Shown here piece after piece: positions 42,401 through 54,212 of a DNA stretch of 64,000 bases. The translations under genes were made by a program, and so were the position numbers. The DNA lies in assembly GCA_963556145.1 (NCBI GenBank), contig OY744470.1, positions 3,534,001-3,598,000 on the forward strand, in the 5' to 3' direction. The notes beneath the pieces were generated by a model. The model worked only from the letters and a program-made list of their open reading frames with translations. It was not told the DNA's origin and searched no databases. How positions within the stretch are numbered: position 1 is the stretch's first letter; each line of letters opens with the position of its first letter. The stretch is from Hygrocybe punicea. Its lineage: Eukaryota > Basidiomycota > Agaricomycetes > Agaricales > Hygrophoraceae.

Positions 42401-44941
42401 GAGTTTTGGGAGAATGACTTTTGCTTTGAATTGACATATCGCAGTGTTCCGAACATGTGTCGGGACCCGCGGTGTCTTCGACAGCGGACCGAATAGTAGG
42501 AGTCGCGGAAGGACTCGGGGTTTCTAGGCTGGGTGGCGGAGAGACAACCTGTTTGGCTGTGGCAATACTACGGTCGTGCAGTGATCGAGGTTCGTCAAGT
42601 TCCTAGCGTATAGACAGAAGTGGTAGGAGTTTTCGCATTTAGAGTTGAAAATCTTACCTCCATTAATCTCCCTTCCAAGACCGGTTCTTCGGCGATGTCA
42701 ATGGCTCTGTCTTCAGCCTCACCATCACCAATGGACACAACATCGAGATCTTCGCCGTCAAAAAGTTCATCCACCCCGCCATCCGTCTCCGGTTCTATCA
42801 CAGTGTAATTCGGGCTATCGGACGGTCCCTCACCATCGTCCACAGGCCCATTGAGGTCAAAAGAGTGATCGTCTTTGTCACGCACCAAGAATGACAAGAC
42901 GTCAGACATGTCTTCTTGCCCAGCGAGAGGGACCGGTCCTAAGCCAGGAGAGGGATCTGGGAGAACGCCGAAATCGTCAGAGGAGTCTGGACTCGCGACT
43001 CCGGACAGCGTAGCAATGTGGGCGTATTGGACTTGTATACTAGTTCCAGAAGCCATCGGTGGCTGAATTTCGGATTCCTTCTCTCCTGTCACCTCGGAAT
43101 GTGCGGCAACTGAAGGTAATAATTTGAGCATGTCGCGCGCTCATAAGAACTTGAAACTTGCTTACCATGGTCCTGACTAATGCCCTCTCCTTGCTGTGGC
43201 GTATCGATATTGGAGAAATCAGCGTTAGCTCCATCTTGAACCACATCCATCATTTCATTTCCGGTGGTTTCCTCATTCCTCGCTCCCTCATCACCAACCG
43301 ATACACCTGTCTCATCATTGTCCACGTTGAATTCAGCAATCGTCAACACAACAGAACCGTCCGCCTCTTCACCATCTTCCACGACATCGGAGTACCTTGT
43401 ATGGACGGTATTGTCGATTTGACCGGGCGAAAGTGACAATCCCAAGGCAGTGTGTTTGCTAACTGAAGGTATCAATGGATATCCATCGTCAGCGGCTTCC
43501 AATACGAGAAGATCAGGACCAGTTTCTGTAGCGAAATTGGTTCGTATCGATGAATAGATGAATGATTTCACGTACCGCTCTCCACGACTCCAGAGTCCAC
43601 CAGGGGCGCACCCAATTCCAAGTCAGCATACAGGCCCTCCGTCGAAACTTGTTCCATCGGAGAAGACGACAAAGGCGTTGAACCGAACAACTCATTTTCA
43701 TCCTCGACATCTTTGTTGAGCAATTGAAAGTTCATGTTAACAACACATTTCGTTGACTGTCCAAAATATATTGTGTCTTACCATCGTTGGTAGGCGAGAA
43801 CGTTCTTCCAAGGTCATCACGTAGAGGGGTAAGGTTGGAAAGGGGAGGTTGCCTGAGTCTCGGGTCGTTATCTCGGAAATCCCCACCAGAGTAGAAGTCT
43901 TCGGCGTATGTCATGGGACCCTTCCATGGGTCAAGAAGGTCGGGTGGAGGCGGAGATGTGTCATGGAAAGCAGGGAAATCTGAGGAGAACAATATTATTA
44001 TTATAAACGCTGGTGGGCGATTTGTGATGAAGAAACGCGCCGACTGACCGTCAACAATCCCGCCGATGACAACTTCGCTCTCATCGCTGCCATCTTCCTG
44101 TTGCTCGATATTCTCATTATTGTCAATGTGTGTTTCAAGTTGCGTATAGTCGGATGGGGCTTTGTCCCGTCGGTCACCTCTATTCACTTCAGAACTGTCG
44201 TCGTCGGTGACGTCTGCTTCGTGATGTTCTAGGACCCCCTCTTCGTCCCCAAATAGGTCCTCGCTATCTTGTAAGTGTTCTTGGTGTCGTCCTCGCCATC
44301 AAGGTCGCTTGCTTCCTCATCCGACGTCAACTCAATCGGTTCTTCATAATTGGTCCCTTAACCGTTGTGTATAGATGCCATCATCTGACCCCACATCAGA
44401 ACCTTCAGAATATTCCTTCTCGTAGCTTGATTCCTCTTCAGAATCCTCTCCTTCCGACCCCGACCCGATGTCAATAGGTTCGTGCCTGCTGCCAAGGCCA
44501 GGCCCTTCGCGAGGATCTCTTGCCTTACCCTTAGCAAGGCGAAACTTTAGCTCTGTGAACGAATCTTCGTTGCTCTGGCTGTCCTCTGAACCTTCTGAAC
44601 CTCCTTCTTCGTAGTAATCCGCGTCTCCGTCAAGGTAGTCCTCCAAGTCCTCGTTCATAACCACGACAGGCTCCTGACTGAGTGCCCTCCGAAGGGCGAT
44701 GTCGCCGATCCACGAATCATGTCGCCGATCCACGAATCAAACTCTGGTTGAGTGAATTTGTCGTATGGGTCGTGAGGAGCCTTGGGTACATCACGTTTTT
44801 CGAACACGAAGCCTACTTTGGCTGATGCAGTCCTTTTTTTTGGTCACAGTGGATCTGGGTTGCAGGCTCCGAGCCTTCTAAGGTGGACGATGATGAGGCT
44901 GCCGCCATAAAGGAAGCGTCAAACTTCTGTGGGTTTTCCAT
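39462..44941 (-). pseudogene. B gene copy 1, decayed
   Basis: This is a near-full-length copy of the acidic Ser-rich protein encoded at 54213-59586. Visible lesions are a missing base near 40702 and deletions of about 10-11 bp near 44312 and 44372. A 20-bp tandem duplication lies at 44700-44740, and a base is missing from an A-run near 44838. The N-terminus differs from B2: it starts at ATG 44941 (MENPQKFDASF) before rejoining at DPYDKFTQPEFDSWIG. Exon borders match B2. Calling it a pseudogene rests on several independent frameshifts. Confidence 0.8.
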
Positions 44942-45021
44942 GCTTTAATTTCCTCATGAAAAACAAAAAACGGTCGCTCATCCTTCAGTGCAGTAAATGA
45001 GGAAAATATCAAAGTACAACA

Positions 45022-46313
45022 ATGCGTGTTTCACAGTACCGATATGGACTAAAAGACTCTCCTTTGCAGAACGACGCGTCAATACCTACACGTTCGAATA
45101 AGAAAACCGGCGCCAAGAGCAAGAAGGAATTGCGGGAACAGGTTCGGCATGGATTTCACCTGAAGTCTATCGTTTACCCTGACTATCCTCGTCCTAGACT
45201 CAAGCTGAGGCAGTCGAAAAGTTGAAGGAAATTTCAGTTCGACTTGGATTCGTCTCTGGGAAATGGTATGGTCTCTCAGCTTCTCTTGAGCTCATCAGTA
45301 ACACGCTCATTTTTGTTTCACAGGCTTATCTTTGTGCCACCGGATAAAGTTGACATGGTTTGGTCCAGACTCGCAAGTCTGTCTGTCTTTTATCGCGTAA
45401 CTTTTTTGGATTTTGGAACGAGAAACTCATACCATCTGCAGCTTCACTTGTTGACGGGCCCTTGGCATCTACGCCAGCATACCTGGCAAAGGTATCAACT
45501 TGTCCCCAGGACGGCAATCCCGTTTCCCAGCATTTGATATGCCTCTACCTACCCGATGTATATGACAAGGATGCCGTAACCGAGGTGAAAAATTCAGTTT
45601 TTCTTTTTATTATAACAGTCTTCAAGAACAAGGGGCCAAGAAACTCTATTAATATAACATCAACCAAAGGTCATGAAAATCTTGCTCAGGAACCACGGAG
45701 TTAATCTGACTGGCGTCAAATCGAACCTGTACACTGCGATCGGTAGGTCGAGCCACCTACCCCTCTATTAGCCGAGTGGTAACTTTGTGGTTTTCCAATC
45801 AAGACCTTGATAGCAAGCATCCGAGTGGCATTCCATCAACCGTGAGCAGACCCCCTTCCCCCCGTCTTCGAGTTTACCCGATATGAAAATTTCGTGTTTG
45901 TTTTCGACAATCAAGATATGGAAAAACACGGCCGTTTTGCCGGACTCGGAGATCAAGGTAAGAGGGGTATTTGTTTTCATTGTGGAATTTCTTCGTTTTG
46001 AACATAGCATCGTTGATAGAAACTCAAGGAGGCTTTTTACGCCGATCTCGCTGCCGGACAAACGGCGACATCAGACAACAAGTTTGCAGAGAAGGGAAAG
46101 GAGGCGGCGGGTGCTGTGGCTGCCCCAAGCAAGCCGAAGTTGAAGTTGAAAAACAAGGCCGAAGACGACCCATTTGCATCTGATGTTGATGAAGACGAGG
46201 AGGAAGAGACGCGGAAGAAAGAATTGAAAAACAAGAACATGAAGGAAAGCAAACCTGAGCATAACGAAGATGTGGACGAAGAAAGACCGCAAAAGAAGAA
46301 GAGGAAAACTTGA
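45022..46313 (+). CDS. DUF1917 / C11orf68 (BLES03)-like protein
   Basis: Eight exons were read: 45022-45141, 45198-45265, 45324-45376, 45442-45584, 45670-45742, 45804-45841, 45916-45957 and 46020-46313, in phase throughout (276 aa). The conserved core runs EAVEKLKEISVRLGFVSGKW, LIFVPPDKVDMVWSRLA, HLICLYLPDVYDKDAVTEVM, then NLYTAIG. This is the eIF4E-like fold of the C11orf68/UPF0696 family, whose function is poorly known. The C-terminus is a Lys/Glu-rich, nuclear-signal-like tail (RPQKKKRKT). The start is uncertain, and an upstream exon may be missing. Single copy, between the two halves of the duplication. Confidence 0.72.
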
Positions 46314-46438
46314 AAGCGGAAAGCACGACGAAACTACAAAATGTACACATACTTGGCACCGCATCATGTAGAAAAGAAAAGAAACTTTCGATACGTTATG
46401 TATTATCTTGAGTTCTGTCTTTTGGCCTTCCCCCCCAA

Positions 46439-47023
46439 TCACAACATGCGCGGTCTCTTGTCAGGATCGGTCTCAACGTTGCTCGAAGTCGTGTCGTCGG
46501 TATCCCGAGGTCTTTTGCGAGAGGTATTGGACACAGGAATGACCGCATCTGAGGTAATAGATGCGTAAACCGACCGATCGTCCTCTATACCAGCAGCCGA
46601 TCCGCCAGAAATCTGAGAACCTGTGGCTGTTGGTGTGGTATCCGAGTTGACTATCCTTCGGAATCCCAACGGGTGAGTCTCGTTCTTCATGGCGTCGTAA
46701 AGAAGGCGAAGATGTTTCATGTCCAGGCCATTTATACCTTTGTTGTCGTCACATGCCGGATCTCCGCTGCCTGGCAGTGGGACACCACCAGGCCAGTTGT
46801 CCAATTCCCAGCCACGCTCCGAAAGAAGCGTACGGAGTGTGGTCCAAGGTAATTGTTTAGTTGTGACGCCAGGAATCGGGACTCCAAGGTTCTCTGATAA
46901 ATAGAAATGTTGTCAAGTTGGAGAATGAGGGATTATCACAGGAGCCGCACCTAGAAGTTGAATAAAATGAAGTTTAAGTTCTTTGATCATGAGTCCCTTC
47001 GGCCTTCGGGGTGCCTTCAGCAT
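46439..47023 (-). CDS. Small conserved fungal protein, NWPxGVPLPG type
   Basis: Two exons, 46951-47023 and 46439-46893, separated by a 57-nt intron, give 175 aa. The start ATG 47023 reads MLKAPRRPKGLMIKELKLHF. The centre has TLLSERGWELDNWPGGVPLPG and KGINGLDMKHLRLLYDAM. The C-terminus is Ser/Thr-rich and ends in KRPRML, a possible nuclear signal. Similar sequences are, as far as I recall, common uncharacterised proteins of agaricomycetes. Its 3' end faces the DUF1917 gene 125 nt away. Function unknown. Confidence 0.6.
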
Positions 47024-47297
47024 TGCACTGGTACTCTTTGATGTCTCATTGCGGTTACTTCGTGTCCTGGATGTCGATATCGATCATGAATTCTAGGTAT
47101 AAATCCACTGGCGAATTATGCGCTTACTCTTCATGATGGCTAGCTTGGGAGTGGAGGACATCAGACGTGCCAATATCACTTCTTCTATAATATCATTAGG
47201 ATGGCAGGCGAGTTAATGATATGATTTACCCATTAGGATCAACTGCCCCAGGTTCTGCGTGAATTTCGTCCTGCATACGTGACTTCAGCAACATTTC

Positions 47298-49226
47298 TCA
47301 GGTCGGGTGAATTGCAATGTAGCAACTTACGGTTGATGACAATGACCATTCCGATGGTGAATCGCGAGCAGGGAGTTCAAGTCGGAGGCCTTCTTCGGCC
47401 GCAATTGCTTCCTGGTTTTGGGAGGGTGGTAAGAAAGGTTCATGATTCATTTTTGGTACACGCACCAGCGTTTGAAGAACTGAATTGAGCTGTTGTTGGC
47501 GTTCCGTCGACGACGGACCGTTCCTTTTCCAACGGATCATATCATGGAAGCTCTTGGCGACCCTACATGGAGGACAAGACTTGCGTCCCATGAATGGCAC
47601 GTATTGCGGAGGGCCAGTACCCGTCATCATGGACACCGACAAGGCGTACCAATCCAGAACAGCCGAGCTAGTTGTCTTGAAACATGTGTGATGCGACTCT
47701 TGGGTTGTACGACGAAAATTGACTACTGCTATTGTCGGCTCTATCTCAGGAAGGGTGGGGACAGATTGCAATAAGTCCTTCATGAGGCATCCGTCCAGCC
47801 TGAAGTGAAAAGCTGAGAGAAGGTCTGACTTGTTCCCGTCACTGTTGAGGGACGTTGACAAAAGGACAGCACCAATCCAAGTGCGCACATCTACCGATGC
47901 CGGTAAACTGTTAGGGGAAGAACTGTGATCTATCTTTTGGCGAGTCCTGGCGGTGCCTGCCTGGATGCTAGTTTCCGCTCGTTGCCAGTCATGAGGGGAA
48001 AGGCGGGTGCACTGCATTCGCCAATACTTTGGGTAGAAGTTGAGCCACGGCAACCATTTCTCGTGCTTCGAATTGGAGGAGAGTTTGCAAAGCCAATTGT
48101 CCACACATTTCAAGGTAGAAATCTTGAAAAGAGGCGAAGAATCCTGGCGTGCCATTCGATCGAGACACTCCAACCATTCAAAATATTTACCGTAATTCGC
48201 CTGTAACCACAAGACCCATAGGAAAACAAGGTGATGCGGCGGTTGATAATGATAGTTGATTACATCAATAGGAGAACCAGATGCAGAGGAGTGAGCAAGC
48301 GACTGGGCTCTGTAAAGTTGAACCCATGCAGAGATCATCAGACATGAATGAATACGGTAGTAAAGTGTCCTCACTGTGCAGCACATGGTGGGCACGAAGA
48401 TGCCACCCCGAGGGATAAGTACACAATGTCATAACGTTGAGATGGATTGAGGTGTGATCGCATCGATATCCACGCCTTCAGATAGAGGTCATATTGTTGT
48501 TGATGACAGGTATGGCCAGCTGTGTCCATAACATCGCAAAATGTTTTGAACACCGTGACGTCTCGCCAAGTAAAAATCGTCGCATGACAAATACCAATGA
48601 CGAATCAGTCCAAGCAAGTCCCAAGTGTCCCGCCTCGTATATCCTCGAGCTGTGTCAGCGTCTCTCATGGCCTCTGACGTCGCAACCAGCCATGCAATCA
48701 TGCAAAATCGTGTATGCGCATCAGCCTCTTGTATTCGGCGCCGTCTCTCCGCCAAGTGCACCGATTCTTCCTTCTTCCCGATCTGCTCTAGTCGCTGTGA
48801 AAGGGCACTTGCTGCTCTCTGCCAGTCGTTCGCGGTGGGCCCATCATGAAAGGTGATGTCCCCAATCTTCGCCTCATCACCGTCAACCCATAACCAAAAA
48901 TCATCATCCGTGCCACCTTCAAGTAACTTTAACCAAGTTTGGACTGTGAGATCACCGTCACGGTGGTATCCAAAACATGTCCATACTACGTCCCACAAGA
49001 ACATGACCCTGTGTCTGTGGTGTTTCCCCTCGCTGCGTACAAAATTCTCATCATCCTTAAGACAAGCCATTGGAGTGCCGACAAGTGAAGCAGCATGTGG
49101 ATTGTAGTGATATGGTTCGTCGTAGTGGCTGCTCTCTTCCTGAGCGGCGCCAACGTCCTGACGAGTGTACGATGTATCGAAGGAGAAATGTGGGTCAGGT
49201 AAGTTGCGGAACAGTGAGGAGGTCAT
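47298..49226 (-). CDS. Hypothetical protein (large, unrecognised)
   Basis: The proposed start is ATG 49226 (MTSSLFRNLPDPHFSF). The first long exon runs to about 48560 (FWLWVDGDEAKIGD, SEAMRDADTARGYTRRDTWD). A frame change follows there, either a short intron or a 1-nt error. A middle segment (TFCDVMDTAGHTCHQQQYD) comes next, then an intron of about 95 nt ending near 48318. A long final exon begins AQSLAHSSASGSPIDVINY. The protein is Trp/His-rich without obvious membrane or catalytic motifs. I do not recognise the family. Exon borders are tentative. Confidence 0.5.
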
Positions 49227-49426
49227 GGTGAGGAGGTTAGGGAGACTGAACGAAACGCCTTGGATACGGAACACATCCTGAATGGGTGCTGGTTCGAAGA
49301 AAAGCTATACAGTGACGTCTACTAATGCCTCGGCGTCAACACGTAACCCAGGGCTCAGTGTAATGGATGCTGATTCAGAGGCGGAAGTGTGAAATAGCGG
49401 TCAGCCGTAGACCGGTAACCGTTGCT

Positions 49427-49475
49427 CTTATGTGAGAGGCAAAAACCTCGACAGAGCTTTTGCCTCTCACATAAG
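49427..49475. repeat. Perfect 18-bp hairpin
   Basis: The arms CTTATGTGAGAGGCAAAA and TTTTGCCTCTCACATAAG are separated by 13 nt. It lies between two divergent genes, just outside the left edge of duplication copy II. Confidence 0.8.
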
Positions 49476-49847
49476 AAGGTCGGTCACCAGTCTAGGTCAG
49501 CCGTTCCTCTGGGCCAAAAACGTCCGAATCCCCCTTTTATTTCAAGGTCCTCTGCTTTTCACATTCCAAGGGTCTAAACGCCTATCAATGCAGGCTAAGG
49601 GTCCTCCTCCTTACTCAGAGTCCCCGCAACATTGGCGGCTGCGGTGCTTCTTGTATAGCCAGGGTCCTCCTCGTACTTCATAGTGGAATGGGCACTCGTC
49701 CCAAGGGTCCTCCTCCTCATTATCTCAGTCTACTTTCAACACTCGTAGTACTACCAATGGAGAGATAAAAGCTGTGGATCACCCAAATTACCTCCCAACC
49801 TCCTCAACCTTCCGTTCCCCGTGTCTTGTAGGTAATCACCCCCTAAC
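49476..49847. other. 5' flank of M2
   Basis: No gene was seen. GGGTCCTCCTC-type motifs recur about four times (49545-49715). The last 100 nt resemble the flank of M1. Confidence 0.4.
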
Positions 49848-50532
49848 ATGCTCGCCTCCCTTCGATTTCTTCTTCAACTTTTACTCTCTCTCACCATACA
49901 TGATGCGGTCTGCAAGGCGACTACCCAACCCACCCTTATCAAACCACTCGTAAAACAACTCACCGATCTTCGCAAGACTTCTTTGGCCATGGTATAGTTT
50001 TCTATTATCTTTTCACCTGCGTAGCGCTTACCACCGTCTACTACTGCATAGCTCTTTGCCATTTTAGGGTAACCGCTCCACCGCTCCACAACTCCCTGCT
50101 GATCCTCGTCCAGATTACACATCCAAGCCAACAGGATAGTTGCGGCTGGTTGGGTGATAGCACTCATCCTTCTCACCAGCAACATCTGCTCCATGTATGA
50201 TTATGCAGACGACGACAGATTCCAAGTAAGCCCAAGTCACCATTCCCTACCTCCCTTTCTTTTCTAACAATGACCTATGACCAAAGGCACGAGTGGATGC
50301 TGTGGGACCTGTTGTCTTCACCCTCATCAATACCTTGCCGGGATTCGCCGTCACCACTTTGCTTTGCACAGAAATGATCCTCAAGTCAGAGTCTCCTGCG
50401 GCCGGCGCCCTCCAAACCCTCCTCGCATTTTTGCCTGGGTTGTTGCAGGTGCTCGGAGAAGCCCTGTTGATCTATCGGAAGTCTTTGACAGTAGTTCCGA
50501 ATTCTGGTAGTGAAATGCCAAGGTATGTATGA
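49848..50532 (+). CDS. M gene copy 2: small membrane protein
   Basis: Exons are 49848-49991, 50052-50068 (17 nt), 50114-50225 and 50287-50532, giving 172 aa ending MPRYV. It has the same architecture as M1 with short introns of 45-61 nt. Hydrophobic segments suggest a signal or anchor plus two to three membrane spans, with an acidic loop (DYADDDRFQ) between. Convergent with a degraded B remnant downstream. Function unknown. Confidence 0.7.
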
Positions 50533-50859
50533 TATTCATCACAGTACTCCGCTGTTGCCAACCAACCTGAAAGCTTGGCTTGATCAATGCTTGTCAGTTG
50601 AAAGAAGACTGTTGGAAATACGATCGCACAATGCTTTCTACCGCTCCATTGACATGTCCTAGCTACCCTGGAGTAATCATTCATTCACGCTCTGTACGCA
50701 CTATCGTGGATCATTAACGACGGAGCGTCGAGCACGGGACTGAGTCGCTTTCCATCAGCCTCAGTGACTATCTGAAGAGTATCTCGAATGGTTGAAAATC
50801 TCGTTGTGAAAGGCGGACAGGAAAATTTTGAAAGCCATTGGCAGCGTTTATTGAGGTTT

Positions 50860-51880
50860 GATGTTGAATATCGTGAGGGAGCGTCTTTCCGATCTGGGTC
50901 CTCATTACCAGCTCGTGCTTGAGCGCTTGAGCTCGGTTCAAGTTCTGTTTTATGTCGGCCATTTACGGAAACCTTGTGTTGGATTCTGCGTCGGGTGCGA
51001 TATGAAGCTGCCTTTGACGTCCGGTTCCCTCTGTCTTGCTTTTGCCTCGAGGTCAGTGGACGGACAATCTCTTAACGCCTGGTCGATCTAACGCTACCCA
51101 TTTTGTATTAACCTTGGGGCCCAACGGACGTATTATCTATCTGAATAGGTATATACGATGCAGAAGAGAAAAGGTCTTTCTCAGAGCCCAGGCCTTTTCT
51201 TTCCAGCCAAATGTCGAAACAGAATCAGCCAAAAGGGCCGCTTGTGATAAGGATGAAGTCGCATCGCTCAGTCCGCTTTTTGGCTCAAGTCGTTTGGCTG
51301 GTATAAACTGAAATCTGGTGATCATGATCTTGTAACATCCTGCCGTCCTCGATGGCATGGTCTTTGATTCTCTAGATCTTCCCTCACCTCATTTCTGAGG
51401 GAACCACCAATAGTCTCTTGAAGGTAATCTGATCTTGTGAACACGGCGTGTGACAGCAGAATTTGGCTCAGATGAGAACTGTTTGTGAATGAAGCCCTCA
51501 CACGAGGAGGAGCAATCTGCTTTTGTGTGCGTATGCAAGGACGGATAGATAGTTGCTGATCTACATATGAAAAGAGGGCATCATTGATTTACTTAAATTA
51601 GGAATCGTGGAAGGGCTCGGGATTGACAGAACGGGGGAGAGAGCTGTGGTGATACAGCGGTCATGTAGTACCATCCAGTTCCTAGCGTTTAAGACGTAAG
51701 TACTAGTGCATTGGAATTGAAAAAAGTTTACACTGTCAGTCTTCCAAAACATGTTCCGTCAGTATCAATAACACAACATCGAGCTCTTCGCCATCCCAAA
51801 GTTCGTCCACGCCGCCATTCGTCTCCTGTTCTTTCGCCGTGTAACTCGGGCTGTAGGGCGGCCTCTCACCCAGGTTTCTT
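50860..51880 (-). pseudogene. Old remnant of gene B (copy II)
   Basis: The left part (50860-51570) parallels 37440-38172 and resembles the final exon of B. The right part (51660-51880) resembles B exon 5 and the intron beside it; plus-strand stretches such as ACAACATCGAG, CTTCGCC and GTAACTCGGGCT occur in the same order as 57370-57600. Exon 6 is missing. No usable frame remains, so this is an older duplicate than B1. Confidence 0.6.
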
Positions 51881-51976
51881 CAAGTTCTTGCCCAGCGGTC
51901 TATTCAAATAATGCCCATTCTGATAGAAGAAATTCGGAAGACTCCAGACGACTCCACATACATATATGTACGGACG

Positions 51977-52378
51977 ACTCACAGTTGTGAAGTAAAAGAT
52001 ATCTGTGGCTTCTTGATAAACCGGCCGTATATCACTGGTGTATCAAAGTCTCGGTTGGTGGTTTCCTTTCCGAGTTTCCTTCGTATAACTCATGCCAGCT
52101 CTGACATGTTGAGTATTATTGACATATTTGCCATTCGCTGCCATGAACTTACACCTTTACTCGGTCCCATCCTTCCTTTTCCGCCTTCCACATATACCGG
52201 GACGGTTTTCCGGCCCTGGTTTTCCGGCCCTAGTTCTCCCCTCTCCGACATCATCGTAACCTCACCAGATCGTGCATGAACTCGGAAAGGAAACCACCAA
52301 CCGAGACTTTGATACACCAGTGATATACGGCCGGTTTATCAAGAAGCCACAGATATCTTTTACTTCACAACTGTGAGT
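51977..52378. mobile_element. 402-bp inverted-repeat (MITE-like) element
   Basis: Two 100-bp arms (51977-52076 and 52279-52378) look like perfect inverted copies, beginning ACTCACAGTTGTGAAG. They enclose about 200 nt of spacer. No target duplication was identified. It lies between the B remnant and M3 and is absent from copy I, where that stretch is deleted. Confidence 0.7.
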
Positions 52379-52601
52379 CTCTATAAAAAGGTATTTGGTA
52401 TTTGCGTCCAGCCGCAGGGCCACGTGCACGGGCGCGTCCTGTTCACTCACTTACACACACAACACAACTGATCGTTGACGGACCAATGACGGTAAAGTCG
52501 TTAAATGCAACTTCAATGGAACTTCAAGACAAAATACCACCCACCAAGAGAGCAGTCGCCAATTTACCACCCAACCCTCCATACCCCGTTTCTCGCCCCA
52601 C
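52379..52601. other. 5' flank of M3
   Basis: No gene was seen. It contains a CTATAAAAAGG box near 52380, about 220 nt before the M3 ATG, and a leader ending CGCCCCACATG. Confidence 0.35.
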
Positions 52602-53288
52602 ATGCTCCCTTCCCTTCAACTTCTTCTCCAACTTTTACTCTCTCTCACCATCCATGATGCGGTTTGCAAGGCGACTACCCACCCCACCCTTATCAAACCA
52701 CTCGTAAAACAACTCACCGATCTTCGCAAGACTTCTTTGGCCATGGTATAGTTTTGTATTATCTTTTCACCTGCGTAACGCTTACCACCGTCTACTATTG
52801 CATAGCTCTTTGCCATTTTAGGGTAACCTCTCCACCGTTCCACAACTCCCTGCTGATCCTCGTCCAGATTATACATACAAGCCAACAGGATAGTTGCAGC
52901 TGGTTGGGTGATAGCGCTCATCCTTCTCACCAGCAACATCTGCTCCATGTATGATTATGCAGACGACGACAGATTCCAAGTAAGCCCAAGTCACCATTCC
53001 CTACCTCCCTTTCTTACTAACAATGACCTATCACCAAAGGCACGAGTGGATGCTGTGGGTCCCGTTGTCTTCACCCTCATCAATACCTTGCCGGGGTTTG
53101 CCGTCACGACTTTGCTTTGCACAGAAATGATCCTCAAGTCAGAGTCTCCTGCGGCCGGTGCCCTCCAAACCCTCCTCGCATTTTTGCCTGGGTTGTTGCA
53201 GGTGCTCGGAGAAGCCCTGTTGATCTATCGGAAATCCTTGACAGTAGTTCCGAATTCTGCTACGTCTACTGGTGAAATGCCAAGGTAA
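52602..53288 (+). CDS. M gene copy 3: small membrane protein
   Basis: Exons are 52602-52745, 52806-52822 (17 nt), 52868-52979 and 53040-53288, giving 173 aa with no lesions. The N-terminus MLPSLQLLLQLLLSLTIHD is signal-like. Later hydrophobic stretches are as in M1. It ends TSTGEMPR. Convergent with the intact B2 gene, about 0.9 kb away. This is the reference copy for the family. Confidence 0.72.
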
Positions 53289-54212
53289 GAATATTTCACA
53301 TCCGCTGCCTCCCACCGTTTTTGACAACTTACTTCGAAGTTTGGCTTGATGACCGTTCAACAACATTTTCCACTGTTCTTCCTGGCTGTGAATCGAACAT
53401 TCACACAAAAGTTCTAGAATTAGGATCAAACAATTTCATCCGGGGGATATGTCGTCATTTTGATTTACCGCTATGTCTATGAAAGATGCCCGGCAAGCTC
53501 TCAGTTCTCAGTTCTGGTTCCAAAAGCCTTGTTTATTTCAGTTGGAATCCTTGAGCAAAATCCGGACATCCCTCCGTTTTCAAAGAATTTCTTGTTTAGA
53601 TCATTCCGATTGGAGTTCACTGTCTGTGCCGGTGATGAGACGTTGTTCAGTGGGTCGCCGGACACGGCGACGACCGTATGGAATGGAAATATCAGCTGCA
53701 GGGAAAGGGAAATCCAAGGAGACACATTAGAACAACAGATCGGGAAGATGATCGATGGGATGCAAGGGGTTAGGGGAAAAGGCCCAAGGAGAAGAGATAT
53801 CGGAACTCACAAATTTAAAGTCGGCGAGTGGTTCGCCAAGTTTGCAAGATGTGGACCCTCAAACCCAGAACTAGTTAATGCCGCGGCGGCCGTGAGACTC
53901 GGAGGTATAATGAACCTATGTCTATCTGTACAGCCCGCAACACACGGTTCGCCAAAAGGTCAGCGCTCAGCTCGAGTTCACTCAATATTATGTAGAGAGA
54001 AAGAGCATCATGAAAAGGACTGCCGAAGTTTCAATATAGCAATGTTAATGTCAGGGATGAGGTAGGTTTCGCAAGTAGACTTTCCCAAAACCAAGTGAAT
54101 CCGCAAGATCTGGTCTATCAGTATAGCAAGTATGTATCGACAAGCTGACATGGTCGCAAGATAATTAAATCGGGGGGATTGAGGCCAACCTCGGTCTGAT
54201 CGAAAAAAATGC
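53289..54212. other. M3-B2 spacer
   Basis: This is the counterpart of 38483-39461. A 201-codon frame (53460-54065) is present but not conserved between copies, so I do not call it a gene. Confidence 0.5.

Noticed and set aside
53460..54065. 201-codon frame after M3 and its relative near 38.7 kb
   Set aside because: Nearly every difference between the two copies changes the amino acid in each frame examined, and a 66-bp inversion interrupts it.
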